A stretch of DNA of 64,000 nucleotides from Thetidibacter halocola (GCF_018224955.1 NZ_JAGTUU010000001.1:434001-498000); one strand, 5' to 3'; counted from the stretch's first letter, positions 43,709 through 53,155 are shown. The notes: generated from the letters alone by a model not told the origin. Numbers and translations: made by a program.

Positions 43709-44943
43709 GCCGCGATCGAGGTGTATTTCGACACCGCCCGGTCGATCCGGCTGGCCGAGGCCGGCCGCCCGGCATAGCGCGCGCCCAGCGATACCGGCCC
43801 GGCGGTGATGGCGAAGTAATCGTAATCCAGCGGCCGGTCGAAGGCGCAGAGATACTGGAAATGCAGCCGGAAGAAGCGCCAGCGCAACGCTTTCCATTTC
43901 TCGGGAGAAAGCGACCTGGTGAACTGCGCCGAGAACACCAGCGGCCATTTCTTGTCCTCCGGCGCCACGCCCGAGACGCTCACCGGGTCGCAAAGCGCAA
44001 AGGCGCAGCCATCGCCCGGCGCGGTCACGTCGACCCAGGTCAGGTCCTCCCGCGCCGAGAGATACCGCAGATCGGCCCGCAGCCGATGTGCGTCGCGCAG
44101 GAAGCTGACCATCGGCACGACCTGCCCCAGGCTGAGCAATGCCAGTTTCGGCCCCAGCGCCGGCACCCGCCCTGCGCGGATCAGGTCCGCCAGGATCGAC
44201 ACCGCCAGGTGCGCGCCCGAGGAATGGCCGACGACCAGCACCTCATCCACGTCCTCGGTCAGCGCCTGCGCGATGATGTCCCCGAACTCGGCCATGCGCG
44301 CCTCGAGCTCGGGCGGGTTGGCGCCCCGGAACCGGGCGGAATAGGCATAGTCATGCATCAGGTAATAGGCAAAGAACTTGCCGTCCCGCTTGCGGAACCC
44401 GTTCAGCACGACCCAGGTCATCCCGGCGAAGCCGAGGGCGCCGGCGATCCGCGCGGCGATGCCCAGCCACGGCTCGACCAAGGCCGCCAGCGCATAGACC
44501 GTCCAGCCCGCCAGCAGTGCCAGCACCAGTTGCAGCAGCAGCATCCCCACCGGGTAGAGCGCCGCGATCACCGGCCCCTTGCGCAACCGCATCAGCCGGA
44601 ACAGCGCACCGGTGGCGATGTATTCCCAGGTCGTACGGACAAGCTGGCCATAGGTGGCGGGGATGGAGTTCGACATGCTGTCGCGCACGATGTCGGACCA
44701 GACCAGCACCTCGATATCTGCGTGGGTCTGGCGCCCGTCCATCGTGCTTTCCACCTGCCAGCCATACGGCCCCTCGGTCTTCTTCGGCTTCAGCCCGATC
44801 CCGTAGCCCGAAATCGCCGCCTGCTCCGCGCCTTCCTTGCGGTAGAGCTCTCGGTAGCGGCGGGGATGAATCGGATCGTAGCCGGGAATGTAGAACACCC
44901 GGCGGCGATGGACATCCTGGACTGGCGGCTCTGTCGGGGCCAT
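43705..44943 (-). CDS. Membrane alpha/beta hydrolase-like protein
   Basis: A 412-residue protein. It starts with RRRVFYIPGYDPIHPRRYRE, resembling the oxyanion/lid start of serine hydrolases. About 125-180 there are two hydrophobic segments. The nucleophile elbow is VVGHSSGAHLAV (GHSSG). Candidate acid and His are in a C-terminal DYDYF-type region, not assigned. I recall this family beside P450 genes in roseobacters. With its ATGA overlap with the P450, it probably hydrolyses or supplies a hydrophobic substrate or product of that enzyme, at the membrane. No ribosome site stands out. Confidence 0.72.
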   Translation of the reverse strand: MAPTEPPVQDVHRRRVFYIPGYDPIHPRRYRELYRKEGAEQAAISGYGIGLKPKKTEGPYGWQVESTMDGRQTHADIEVLVWSDIVRDSMSNSIPATYGQLVRTTWEYIATGALFRLMRLRKGPVIAALYPVGMLLLQLVLALLAGWTVYALAALVEPWLGIAARIAGALGFAGMTWVVLNGFRKRDGKFFAYYLMHDYAYSARFRGANPPELEARMAEFGDIIAQALTEDVDEVLVVGHSSGAHLAVSILADLIRAGRVPALGPKLALLSLGQVVPMVSFLRDAHRLRADLRYLSAREDLTWVDVTAPGDGCAFALCDPVSVSGVAPEDKKWPLVFSAQFTRSLSPEKWKALRWRFFRLHFQYLCAFDRPLDYDYFAITAGPVSLGARYAGRPASASRIDRAVSKYTSIAA

Positions 44944-45002
44944 GCGCGTACCTCTGTTCCGTGCAGGCTAGCGCGCTTTTCCGGCAAGAGTAAGGCTTGG
45001 GT

Positions 45003-46781
45003 TCAGGGGGTCAGCGGCCAGATCAGCGGTGCCAGCAGCACCGTCACCGCCCCCGCCAGAATGTTCATCGGCAGGCCCAGCCGCAGGAAGTCGCCAAACC
45101 GGTAGCCGCCCGCGTTGTAGACCATCGTGTTGGTCTGGTAGCCGATGGGCGTGGCGAAACTGGCGCTGGCGCCGAACATCACCGCGACGACGAAGGCGCG
45201 CGGGTCAAGGCCCAGCTGCGTCGCGATGCCCACCGCGATCGGCGTCATGATGACGGCGACGGCGTTGTTCGTGACGACCTCGGTCAGGATCGAGGTCACG
45301 ACATAGACCATCGCCAGCGCGAGGATCGGCGGCAGCCCGGCCATCGGACCGGCCAGCGTATCGACGATGAGGCGCATGGCGCCCGTCCGTTCCAGCGCGG
45401 TGCCCAGCACCAGCATCGCCACCACCAGCAGCAAAAGCCGGCCGTCGATGGCGCCGACACCCTCCTCGGGTTCGACACAGCGGGTGGCCAGAACCACCGC
45501 CGCGCCGATGATCGCCAGCGGCAGGATCGGCGCGAGGTTCAGCGCCGCGCCCAGCACGACCGCCGCCAGCACCGCCACGGCGATCGGCGCCTTGCGCCGC
45601 AGGTAGGCACGAGCCGTGACCGGGGCCAGCAGGATCAGCCCCTCCTCGCGGGCCAGCGTCTCGACCCCGTCGGGCGGGCCGTCCAGCAGCACGGTGTCGC
45701 CCCGCTGCAGGTGCAGGCCGGTCTCGGCCAGGTCCACCGCCACGCCGCGCCGATGCAGCGCGATGGGATAGACGCGATACTTGCGCCGCCAGCCGAGATT
45801 GGCGACCGGTCCCTTGTCGGCCGTCACCAGCGCCTCGATCACGTGGTTGCGGCGCGTGCCGGCCAGTTCTGCCCCGGCGATCTCGAGCCCGTTGGCGGCG
45901 CCGGTGCGAAAGCCCATCAGTTCGGCATCCGAGGTGCGCAGCACGATCCTGTCGCCAGCCGCCAGCACCTCGGAGACGAGGTCGCGGCGCAGCGAGACGT
46001 CCTGCCGGATCAGGTCGATCACGCGGGTGGACGAGCGGCGGAAATCCGGCACCGCCTGAACGCCCTTGCCGATCAGGGCCGAACCGGGCGGCACGAACAG
46101 TTCCACGGTCCAGGACTTGCGCTCTCCCAAGGCGGGCGACTCGGCCAGCGCCATGCGTGCCGGCAGCAGGCGCGGCGCGGCGAAGGCCAGGAACAGCCCG
46201 CCGATGATGGCCAGCGGCACGCCAAGCGGCGCGATCTCGAATAGGCCGAAAGGTTCGAGGCCGAGGTCTCGGGCCACGCCATCGACCAGGAGGTTGGTCG
46301 ACGTGCCGATCATCGAGCAGGTGCCGCCAAGGATCACGATGAAGCTGAGCGGCATGAGAAAGCGCGAGGCGCTGGTGCCCATCTGCCGCGCCAGGCCGAA
46401 GACGACCGGGATCAGCACCATGACCACCGGCGTGTTGTTCATCACCGCCGAGGCCGCGCCCGCGGCGACGAAAAAGATCACGATGGTCAGGACGGGATGG
46501 GTTGTCAGCCCCCGGCTCATGTGGTCGGCCACCGCGTCCAGCACGCCGGTGCGCACCAGCGCCGCGCTGATGACGAACATCGCGCCGATCGTCGCCGGGG
46601 CCGGGTTGCCCAGCGCCCTGAGCACGTCCTCGACCGGGACCATGCCCAGGAACAGCGCCACTGCCACGCCGCACAATGCGACCACCTCGGCCGCCAGTCT
46701 TTCGGTCAGGAACAGCGCGAAGACCGCAAGCACCAGCAGCAGCGCCGCATAGGGCGCGTAGGCGCCAAGATCGAACAGCAT
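45003..46781 (-). CDS. SLC13 family permease with two RCK_C domains
   Basis: A 592-residue membrane transporter. The N-terminal half has hydrophobic helices with the NNTPVVMVLIP motif (about 115-125) and IGTSTNLLVDG, matching the divalent anion:Na+ symporter (DASS) signature. About 205-370 there are two soluble RCK_C/TrkA_C-like domains (e.g. VPPGSALIGKGVQAVPDFRR, then LQRGDTVLLDGPPDG), and the C-terminal half has VVTNNAVAVIMTPIAVGIA, a second repeat of the inverted-topology motif. Likely substrates are dicarboxylates or sulfate; the RCK_C parts suggest ligand regulation. I chose the ATG at 46781; upstream in-frame starts add non-conserved residues. Confidence 0.87.
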   Translation of the reverse strand: MLFDLGAYAPYAALLLVLAVFALFLTERLAAEVVALCGVAVALFLGMVPVEDVLRALGNPAPATIGAMFVISAALVRTGVLDAVADHMSRGLTTHPVLTIVIFFVAAGAASAVMNNTPVVMVLIPVVFGLARQMGTSASRFLMPLSFIVILGGTCSMIGTSTNLLVDGVARDLGLEPFGLFEIAPLGVPLAIIGGLFLAFAAPRLLPARMALAESPALGERKSWTVELFVPPGSALIGKGVQAVPDFRRSSTRVIDLIRQDVSLRRDLVSEVLAAGDRIVLRTSDAELMGFRTGAANGLEIAGAELAGTRRNHVIEALVTADKGPVANLGWRRKYRVYPIALHRRGVAVDLAETGLHLQRGDTVLLDGPPDGVETLAREEGLILLAPVTARAYLRRKAPIAVAVLAAVVLGAALNLAPILPLAIIGAAVVLATRCVEPEEGVGAIDGRLLLLVVAMLVLGTALERTGAMRLIVDTLAGPMAGLPPILALAMVYVVTSILTEVVTNNAVAVIMTPIAVGIATQLGLDPRAFVVAVMFGASASFATPIGYQTNTMVYNAGGYRFGDFLRLGLPMNILAGAVTVLLAPLIWPLTP

Positions 46782-46947
46782 CGGGCGCCTCACCCCGGGG
46801 CCGGTCTGGAACGCGCCGACGGCGAGGCGCAAGGCTATTTCGGGCGCGACTTTTCGGACGCGCTCACGATACCTGCGTAGCGCGGCGTCGGGCGACAGTA
46901 AATGCGCATTTGCGAGAGCGGCGCTCGGGCGATCAGTGCGCGACATC

Positions 46948-47009
46948 GCGGGCTCTGCCCCTGCCCCTGCGGGCCTCCCCCGGGATATCTGAAGCCAGAA
47001 GAAACGGGC
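46948..47009 (+). repeat. Dispersed intergenic repeat, copy 3
   Basis: This copy reads GCGGGCTCTGCCC, CTGCCCCTGCGGGC, CTCCCCCGGGATATCTGAAG and CCAGAAGAAACGGGC. It has the same module order and orientation as copy 1, with more degenerate hairpins. It occupies most of the gap between two minus-strand genes (ccdA and the SLC13 permease), so it is antisense to them. Confidence 0.8.
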
Positions 47010-47012
47010 AGG

Positions 47013-47765
47013 TCAGCCCAGCAGGCCAAGCGCCGGGAAGGTTTCCAGCAGCCAGAAGCTGAGCGCGGTGAAGGCGCCGGTGACAAGGGCGAGGCCCACC
47101 GCAATCAGCAGGACGCCCATGATTCGCTCGATCATCGCCATGTGCCGCTTGATGCGGTTCATCAGACCCATCGCGCGGCTCAGGAACAGCGCTGCCAGTA
47201 GAAAGGGCAGCCCAAGCCCCGCCGCGTAAACGCCCAGCAGCAGCGTTCCGCGGGCGACCGAGGCCTCGGAGGCGGCAAGGCTGAGGATCGCGCCCAGTTG
47301 CGGGCCGATGCATGGCGTCCAGCCAAAGGCGAAGGCCAGCCCAAGCAGGTAGGCGCCAAAGGCGGAGCCGCCGGTATCGCCCGCCTCGATCCGCGCCTCG
47401 CGGTCGAGGAAAGGAATGCGGAAGACATGCAGGAAATGCAGCCCGAAGACGATCACGACGACGCCCGACATTCGCGCCAGAAGCACCTGGTTCTGAAGGA
47501 AGAACGACCCAAGCCACGACGCGGTGAAGCCGAGCAGAACGAAGACCGTGCTGAGCCCCAGCACGAAGAACAGCGCGGCAATGCCGACCCGCGCACGCGC
47601 GCGCCCGCCGCCCTGCATTTCCGTGATCGTCATGCCCGACATGAAGGCCAGGTAGGGCGGCACGATGGGCAGCACGCAGGGGCTGAGGAAGGAAATGACG
47701 CCAGCGAAAAGCGCCACAAGCATGGCGGGCAGTAGCGACGCGTCGATGATCTCGATTCCGAACAT
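47013..47765 (-). CDS. ccdA: Cytochrome c biogenesis protein CcdA
   Basis: A 250-residue inner-membrane protein with about six helices, which passes reducing power from cytoplasmic thioredoxin to periplasmic apocytochromes. Paired Cys motifs are GVISFLSPCVLPIVPPYLAF and FGWTPCIGPQLGAIL, the two CcdA/DsbD-like thiol sites. The ATG at 47765 is chosen; a longer in-frame reading would start with TTG at 47807. It is divergent from tusA with a 116-bp spacer. Confidence 0.94.
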   Translation of the reverse strand: MFGIEIIDASLLPAMLVALFAGVISFLSPCVLPIVPPYLAFMSGMTITEMQGGGRARARVGIAALFFVLGLSTVFVLLGFTASWLGSFFLQNQVLLARMSGVVVIVFGLHFLHVFRIPFLDREARIEAGDTGGSAFGAYLLGLAFAFGWTPCIGPQLGAILSLAASEASVARGTLLLGVYAAGLGLPFLLAALFLSRAMGLMNRIKRHMAMIERIMGVLLIAVGLALVTGAFTALSFWLLETFPALGLLG

Positions 47766-47881
47766 GGCGAAGATGTAGGCGAAAGCCGCGGCGGCGTCAC
47801 GCGGCAAGGCATCACATGACTGTGGACGTTTCGCCGCCGCCCGCCTAACTCTCGGCTCCGAGGACCGGCGAAGAGGATGGC

Positions 47882-48112
47882 ATGGAACAGGACACCGAAC
47901 TGGACGCGACCGGGCTGTTGTGCCCGCTGCCGGTGCTGAAGGCGCGCAAGCGGCTGATTGGGCTGGCGCCCGGCGCGGTGCTGTGCCTGCGCACCGACGA
48001 CCCGGCGGCGGTGGTGGACGTGCCGCATTACTGCAACGAGGCGGGTCACGCGCTGCTGGACAGCCGCGAGGATGGCCCGGTCATGGTCTGGCGCATCCGC
48101 AAGGGGGATTGA
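47882..48112 (+). CDS. tusA: TusA family sulfurtransferase
   Basis: A 76-residue sulfur-carrier protein. It begins with the TusA pattern ATGLLCPLPVLKARK, where the Cys of CPLP would carry persulfide. Such proteins deliver sulfur to tRNA thiolation or to molybdenum cofactor and redox enzymes. No other sulfur-relay gene is next to it. The ATG has no clear ribosome site. The bidirectional terminator 28 bp downstream ends its transcript. Confidence 0.9.
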   Translation: MEQDTELDATGLLCPLPVLKARKRLIGLAPGAVLCLRTDDPAAVVDVPHYCNEAGHALLDSREDGPVMVWRIRKGD

Positions 48113-48139
48113 GGCGGACAAGAAAGGTCGGGTGTAATG

Positions 48140-48175
48140 AAAAAGACCCCGGTCCTTGCGGGCCGGGGTCTTTTT
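48140..48175. terminator. Bidirectional Rho-independent terminator
   Basis: A strong stem AAAAAGACCCCGGTCC...GGGCCGGGGTCTTTTT with an 11-bp GC core, a TTGC loop and A5/T5 ends. It can stop transcription of tusA (plus) and of rne (minus). The arms pair perfectly apart from one G-T pair. Confidence 0.9.
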
Positions 48176-48193
48176 CGTTGCATTCCGCAAGGT

Positions 48194-51073
48194 CTAGCTG
48201 CCCAGCGACCACCAGCCGCGGCGCTTCGGCGGGGCGTCGGCAGGTTCGGCCTGTGCCTCGGCCTCGGCCGGTTCCAGCGCCGGTTCCTCGTCGGCGGCGG
48301 GTGTCTCGGCGGCCGGCGTCTCTGCCGGAGCCGCTTCCGCCTCGGCCTCGGGCGTGGCCGGTTCCGGCGCGGGTTCGGCGACAAGCGCCGTGTCGGTCGT
48401 CTCCACCACCTCGGCGATCACCTCGGCAGCCTTGCGGCGGGTGCGGCGCGGTTTGGCCGTGCTTGCCGCAGCGGGTTCAGCGGTCTCGGGCGCCGGTTCG
48501 GCTTCCGGCGCAGGCGCAGCAGGCGTGGCCTCGGCGGCAGGTTCCTCCTGCGGGGCCTCGGTCGGTGCCTCTGCTGGTGCTTCGGCCTCGGCCGTCTTGC
48601 GCTTGCGCGGCGCGCGCTTGCGCTTGGGCTTTTCGGTGACTTCCGGTTCGGCCACCGGCTCGGCCTGCGCATCGGCAGCGGGGACTGCCTCGGCGGGCTG
48701 TACCTCTGCCTCTGTGTCTGCGCTCACCTCGGCCTCGGCCTCGGGCTTCTTGCGCGAACGCGACCGGCGGCTGCGCTTGGGTTTGGGCGCCTCGTCGGTT
48801 TCAGCGCCGGTGGTCTCGGCGACGGCCTCGCCGGTGGCTTCTTCGGCTTCGGGCATGGCGGTGTCGTCGCCCTCGTCGGAACCCTCGTCACCATTGTCGC
48901 CGTTTTCAACCTGTGCGCCATTCTCGGCGCCATCACGGCCCTTGGACTTGCGGCGGCGGCGACGGCGGCGCTTCTTGGGCTTGCCTTCGTCACCCTCGGC
49001 ACTGGCGGCGGCGGCCGCTGCAACCGCGGCGGGCGTCTCGACGGCCTGCGCCTCTTCGACGTCCTCCTCCTCCTCGTCCTCGTCGGCGATGCTTTCCTCG
49101 TCGATCAGGTCCATCAGCGAGGTGTCGACCGACACCACGGGCGGCGCCTCGGGGACGGAGCGCGTGGCGGTCTTGAACTTCTCCATGGAGAAGTCGGGCG
49201 CGACAAGGTGCACGTCGGCCTCGATCCGCACGGCCATGCCATAGCGGGCCTCGATCTGGGCGACATGCTCGCGCTTCTGGTTCATCAGGTAGTTGGCGAT
49301 GGCCACCGGGCACTTGACCAGCACTTCGCGCGAGCGGCGGCGCGTGCCCTCTTCCTCGATGGTGCGCAGCACGGCCAGGGCCATGTTGTCATCCGAGCGG
49401 ATCAGGCCGGTGCCGTGGCAGGCGGTGCAGGGCTGGGTCGTGGCCTCGATCATGCCAGGGCGCAGGCGCTGGCGCGACATTTCCAGCAGGCCAAAGCCCG
49501 AGATCCGGCCCACCTGGATGCGGGCGCGGTCGGTCTTGAGCTTGTCCTTCAGCTTCTTCTCGACGGCGGCGTTGTTCTTGCGCTCGTCCATGTCGATGAA
49601 GTCGATCACGATCAGGCCGGCAAGGTCGCGCAAGCGCAGCTGGCGGGCCACTTCCTCGGCGGCCTCAAGGTTGGTCTTGAGCGCGGTTTCCTCGATCGAA
49701 CCCTCTTTCGTGGCGCGGCCCGAGTTGACGTCGATCGCCACCAGCGCCTCGGTGACGCCGATCACGATGTAGCCGCCGGATTTCAGCTGCACGGTCGGGT
49801 TGAACATGCCCGAGAGGTAGCTTTCCACCTGGTGGCGCGCGAACAGCGGCATGCCCTCGGCGTAATGCTTCACGTTCTTTGCGTGGGACGGCATGATCAT
49901 CTTCATGAAGTCCTTGGCGATGCGGTAGCCGCGTTCGCCCTCGACCAGGACCTCGTCGATGTCACGGTTGTACAGGTCGCGGATCGACCGCTTGATCAGG
50001 TCGCCTTCCTCGTAGATCTTGGCCGGCGCGATGGATTTCAGCGTCAACTCGCGGATCTGCTCCCACAGGCGCTGAAGGTATTCGTAGTCGCGCTTAATCT
50101 CGGTCTTGGTGCGCTTGGCGCCCGCAGTGCGGATGATCAGGCCCGCGCCTTTGGGCACGTCGATCTCGTTCGCGATGGCCTTCAGCTTGGACCGGTCGGC
50201 GGCGTTGGTGATCTTGCGGGAAATGCCGCCACCGCGCGCGGTGTTCGGCATCAGCACGCAGTAGCGGCCGGCAAGCGACAGGTAGGTGGTCAGCGCGGCA
50301 CCCTTGTTGCCACGCTCTTCCTTGACGACCTGCACCAGCATGATCTGGCGCACCTTGACGACTTCCTGGATCTTGTATTTCCGGGCGCGCGGCTTGCGCG
50401 CCGGGCGGATGTCCTCGTGGGTGTCGTCGTCGGCGACGGATTCGATGCTGTCGTCGTCCGACTGCCGGTCGTCCTCATCGCCCTCGTCTTCATCATCGTG
50501 GAAGGCCTGGCCTGCGGCCGGCGCCTCGTCCTCGTCGGGTTCCTCGACCGGGGTATCGGCCACCGTCTCCATCGGCGACAGACCCTCGCCCGGATCGCCG
50601 ACCTCGGGCGTCACGGTCTCGGCATCGGTGGCATCGGCCTCGTCGCCGAGGTCGATGGTCTCCATCCCGGCGGGGTCGGCCTGCACGACCTTGTCGCCAT
50701 TTCCCGACGACTCGGCGCGGGGCGATTTGCGCGACCGCGAGCGCGAGCGTTTCTTGGGCTTCTCGTCCTCGTCCTCTGCCGCGGCAAGCCGGGCCTCTTC
50801 CTCCATCAACGCCTTACGGTCGGCGACGGGGATCTGGTAGTAATCGGGGTGGATTTCCGAGAAAGCGAGGAAACCGTGCCGGTTTCCGCCGTAATCGACG
50901 AACGCCGCCTGAAGCGACGGTTCGACCCTTGTTACCTTTGCGAGATAGATGTTGCCGGCAAGCTGCCGGCGGTTTTCAGATTCAAAATCGAACTCTTCGA
51001 CCTTGTTTCCGTCAACCACCACGACGCGGGTCTCTTCCGCGTGGGTGGCATCGATGAGCATTTTCTTTGCCAT
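48194..51073 (-). CDS. rne: Ribonuclease E
   Basis: A 959-residue endoribonuclease, the core of the RNA degradosome. It starts MAKKMLIDATHAEETRVVVV. An S1-type domain (with KVTRVEPSLQAAFVDYGG) begins near residue 35, interrupted by an acidic insert of the alphaproteobacterial form (about 90-215). The catalytic metal Asp is in VIDFIDMDERKNN (about 489) and the zinc-link is CTACHGTG (about 548). From about 680 the tail is low-complexity Ala/Glu/Pro with a poly-Arg block KKRRRRRRRKSKG, expected to bind RNA and partners. I chose the ATG at 51073; an upstream in-frame start adds five residues. A long leader precedes it and a strong terminator follows. Confidence 0.95.
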   Translation of the reverse strand: MAKKMLIDATHAEETRVVVVDGNKVEEFDFESENRRQLAGNIYLAKVTRVEPSLQAAFVDYGGNRHGFLAFSEIHPDYYQIPVADRKALMEEEARLAAAEDEDEKPKKRSRSRSRKSPRAESSGNGDKVVQADPAGMETIDLGDEADATDAETVTPEVGDPGEGLSPMETVADTPVEEPDEDEAPAAGQAFHDDEDEGDEDDRQSDDDSIESVADDDTHEDIRPARKPRARKYKIQEVVKVRQIMLVQVVKEERGNKGAALTTYLSLAGRYCVLMPNTARGGGISRKITNAADRSKLKAIANEIDVPKGAGLIIRTAGAKRTKTEIKRDYEYLQRLWEQIRELTLKSIAPAKIYEEGDLIKRSIRDLYNRDIDEVLVEGERGYRIAKDFMKMIMPSHAKNVKHYAEGMPLFARHQVESYLSGMFNPTVQLKSGGYIVIGVTEALVAIDVNSGRATKEGSIEETALKTNLEAAEEVARQLRLRDLAGLIVIDFIDMDERKNNAAVEKKLKDKLKTDRARIQVGRISGFGLLEMSRQRLRPGMIEATTQPCTACHGTGLIRSDDNMALAVLRTIEEEGTRRRSREVLVKCPVAIANYLMNQKREHVAQIEARYGMAVRIEADVHLVAPDFSMEKFKTATRSVPEAPPVVSVDTSLMDLIDEESIADEDEEEEDVEEAQAVETPAAVAAAAAASAEGDEGKPKKRRRRRRRKSKGRDGAENGAQVENGDNGDEGSDEGDDTAMPEAEEATGEAVAETTGAETDEAPKPKRSRRSRSRKKPEAEAEVSADTEAEVQPAEAVPAADAQAEPVAEPEVTEKPKRKRAPRKRKTAEAEAPAEAPTEAPQEEPAAEATPAAPAPEAEPAPETAEPAAASTAKPRRTRRKAAEVIAEVVETTDTALVAEPAPEPATPEAEAEAAPAETPAAETPAADEEPALEPAEAEAQAEPADAPPKRRGWWSLGS

Positions 51074-51462
51074 GTTGTCCGTCTGCACGCGACCGGCCGC
51101 CTCGGATCCGGTGGATCAGGGCGGCGTGTCTCATGTCTTGTCTGGGCGATACGCGGCGCGTGTGCAGGGCGGGCGGAGTCGCCCGTGCTGTCCTGCTTTG
51201 TCACTGTCTCGCGCCTCATCGCGTTTCTTCTCCGACGCGCGCCCGGTAAACCGGTGCCTCGCGCCAATGATGGGCCCGTCGCGTGTCGCGGTCCGGGCAA
51301 GTAGATGGCCTTGCGGCCCGATCGGTCTGAGCCTGCGCGGGCGTTGCCCGCCGCGGTCTCAGCGAAACTGACATGGGCACATCTGCGATGCGCGCACCAA
51401 GTGAAGCATAAGGGAAGGCCCGGGCAAAAGACAATGGGCAAAACGCCGGGCCGTCCCGCGCG
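51074..51462 (-). promoter_or_regulatory. rne leader region (no gene seen)
   Basis: This 389-bp gap between pyrH and rne holds no convincing gene; open reading frames here lack ribosome sites and conserved residues. A candidate sigma-70 promoter on the minus strand has -35 TTGTCT (51429-51434), an 18-bp spacer and -10 TATGCT (51405-51410), which would give a leader of about 320 nt. A hairpin GCGGGC-gtt-GCCCGC (51336-51350 region) lies within it. E. coli rne also has a long leader used for autoregulation. Confidence 0.5.
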
Positions 51463-52194
51463 TCACTGGACGCGGGTATAGGTGCCCTCGCCCGCGAGGA
51501 CGCCGCGAAAGCCGCCCGGTTCGTCCAGCGAGAAGACCATGATCGGCAGGTTGTTGTCGCGCGCCAACGCGATGGCGCTGGCATCCATCACCTTCAGGTT
51601 CTTCGCCAGGCAGTCGTCAAAGCTGACATGGTCATAGCGTTTCGCATCGGCATGTTTCTTGGGGTCCTTGTCATAGACGCCGTCGACGCCGTTCTTGCCC
51701 ATGAAGATCGCCTCGCAGGCCATCTCGTTGGCGCGCAGGGCGGCGGCGGTGTCCGTAGTGAAATAGGGGTTGCCGGTGCCGGCGGCAAAGATGCAGACGC
51801 GCTTCTTCTCGAGGTGCCGAACAGCGCGGCGGCGGATGTAGGGCTCGGCCACCTCGTCCATGCGGATCGCGCTGATGACCCGGCAGAAGACGCCCAGCCC
51901 CTCGAGCGCGGATTGCATCGCCAGCGCGTTCATCACCGTCGCCAGCATCCCCATGTAATCGGCCGTGGTGCGTTCCATCCCCTGCGCGCTGCCCGACAGG
52001 CCGCGAAAGATGTTGCCGCCGCCGATCACCATGCAGATCTCGACGCCGAGATCGTGCACCGCCTTCACCTCCTGCGCGACGCGCTGGACGGTCGGCGGGT
52101 GCAGGCCGAACCCCTGATCGCCCATCAGCGCCTCTCCCGAGATCTTCAGCATGACGCGTTTGAAGGCGGGTTTGGCGGGGCTGTCAGGGGCCAT
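51463..52194 (-). CDS. pyrH: UMP kinase
   Basis: A 243-residue bacterial-type UMP kinase making UDP, essential for nucleotide and cell-wall precursor synthesis. It belongs to the amino-acid-kinase fold: [19 protein letters not shown] at the start, [33 protein letters not shown] and the [14 protein letters not shown] nucleotide loop. The tsf and frr genes that usually flank pyrH are absent here; it stands between rne and the divergent miaA. A spacer of 67 bp separates it from miaA. Confidence 0.96.
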   Translation of the reverse strand: MAPDSPAKPAFKRVMLKISGEALMGDQGFGLHPPTVQRVAQEVKAVHDLGVEICMVIGGGNIFRGLSGSAQGMERTTADYMGMLATVMNALAMQSALEGLGVFCRVISAIRMDEVAEPYIRRRAVRHLEKKRVCIFAAGTGNPYFTTDTAAALRANEMACEAIFMGKNGVDGVYDKDPKKHADAKRYDHVSFDDCLAKNLKVMDASAIALARDNNLPIMVFSLDEPGGFRGVLAGEGTYTRVQ

Positions 52195-52261
52195 GTTGCA
52201 CTCCGATCTGGGCAAGGGATAGGATTGCAGGCACAAATGCCGCATTTCCGCCCGGGCTGCA

Positions 52262-53155
52262 ATGGACGACCTGACCGCGCTCATCGACGATCTTGACCCG
52301 GCGCGCCCGGTTCTGGTCGCAGGCCCCACGGCCAGCGGCAAGTCGGCGCTTGCCCTGGCCATTGCGGAACGGCAGGGCGGCGTGATCGTGAATGCCGACG
52401 CGCTACAGGTGTTCGGCGACTGGCGGGTGCTGACCGCCCGCCCCTCGCCCGAGGACGAGGCCCGCGCGCCGCATCTGCTATATGGCCATGTCCCAGGGGA
52501 TCGCCCCTATTCGGTTGGCGACTGGCTGCGCGAGGTGGCGCCGCTGCTGGACGGCCCGCGCCCGATCCTCGTCGGCGGCACGGGGCTGTATTTCACCGCG
52601 CTCACCGAAGGGCTGGCCGAGGTGCCCCCCGTCCCGCCCGAAATCCGGGCCGAGGCCGACGCGATGCTGGCCAAGGCGGGGCTGGCGGCGATGGTCGCCG
52701 CGCTGGACCCCGCGACGCGCACCCGCATCGACACGCGCAACCCGGCCCGCGTGCAGCGCGCCTTCGAGGTGCTGCGGGCGACGGGGCGCGGCCTGGCCGA
52801 GTGGCAGGCCGACACGCCCCCGCCCCTGCTGCCACTGTCACGCGCGCAGCCGGTGCTGTTCGACGCGCCGAAAGACTGGCTGACGCCAAGGATCGAGCGG
52901 CGTTTTCGCCTGATGATCGAGGCGGGCGCGCTGGACGAGGCGCGCGCCAACCTGCCCGGCTGGCGCCCCGATCTGCCCTCGGCCAAGGCCATCGGCGCGG
53001 CGGACCTGATCGCGCACCTCAAGGGAGACATCCCGCTGGAGCAGGCCATGACCCGCGCCATCATCCTCACCCGGCAATACGCCAAGCGCCAGCGCACCTG
53101 GTTTCGCGCCCGGATGGGCGACTGGACGCAACTGGCGGCGAGGCGCGCCGCATGA
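52262..53155 (+). CDS. miaA: tRNA dimethylallyltransferase
   Basis: A 297-residue enzyme that isopentenylates A37 of UNN-codon tRNAs. The P-loop is [18 protein letters not shown] (about 18-35), followed by [19 protein letters not shown], the motif where many bacteria have [23 protein letters not shown] and [17 protein letters not shown] (the conserved xAIGYxE-like region) follow. Length fits the family. Its stop overlaps the AraC gene's start (ATGA). Confidence 0.95.
   Translation: MDDLTALIDDLDPARPVLVAGPTASGKSALALAIAERQGGVIVNADALQVFGDWRVLTARPSPEDEARAPHLLYGHVPGDRPYSVGDWLREVAPLLDGPRPILVGGTGLYFTALTEGLAEVPPVPPEIRAEADAMLAKAGLAAMVAALDPATRTRIDTRNPARVQRAFEVLRATGRGLAEWQADTPPPLLPLSRAQPVLFDAPKDWLTPRIERRFRLMIEAGALDEARANLPGWRPDLPSAKAIGAADLIAHLKGDIPLEQAMTRAIILTRQYAKRQRTWFRARMGDWTQLAARRAA

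Noticed and set aside
48200-49050. Tandem repeat or CRISPR-like array in the GCC/TCG-rich tract
   Set aside because: It is the Ala/Glu/Pro-rich coding tail of RNase E; units vary and there are no spacers.
48137-51304. Plus-strand reading frame of 1055 codons opposite rne
   Set aside because: Mirrors RNase E codons in antisense; composition is Gly/Leu/Val-rich shadow sequence, and rne motifs clearly define the minus strand.
51074-51462. Protein-coding gene in the rne leader
   Set aside because: Open frames here lack ribosome sites and recognisable sequence, and the best frame is an upstream extension of rne's other-frame shadow.
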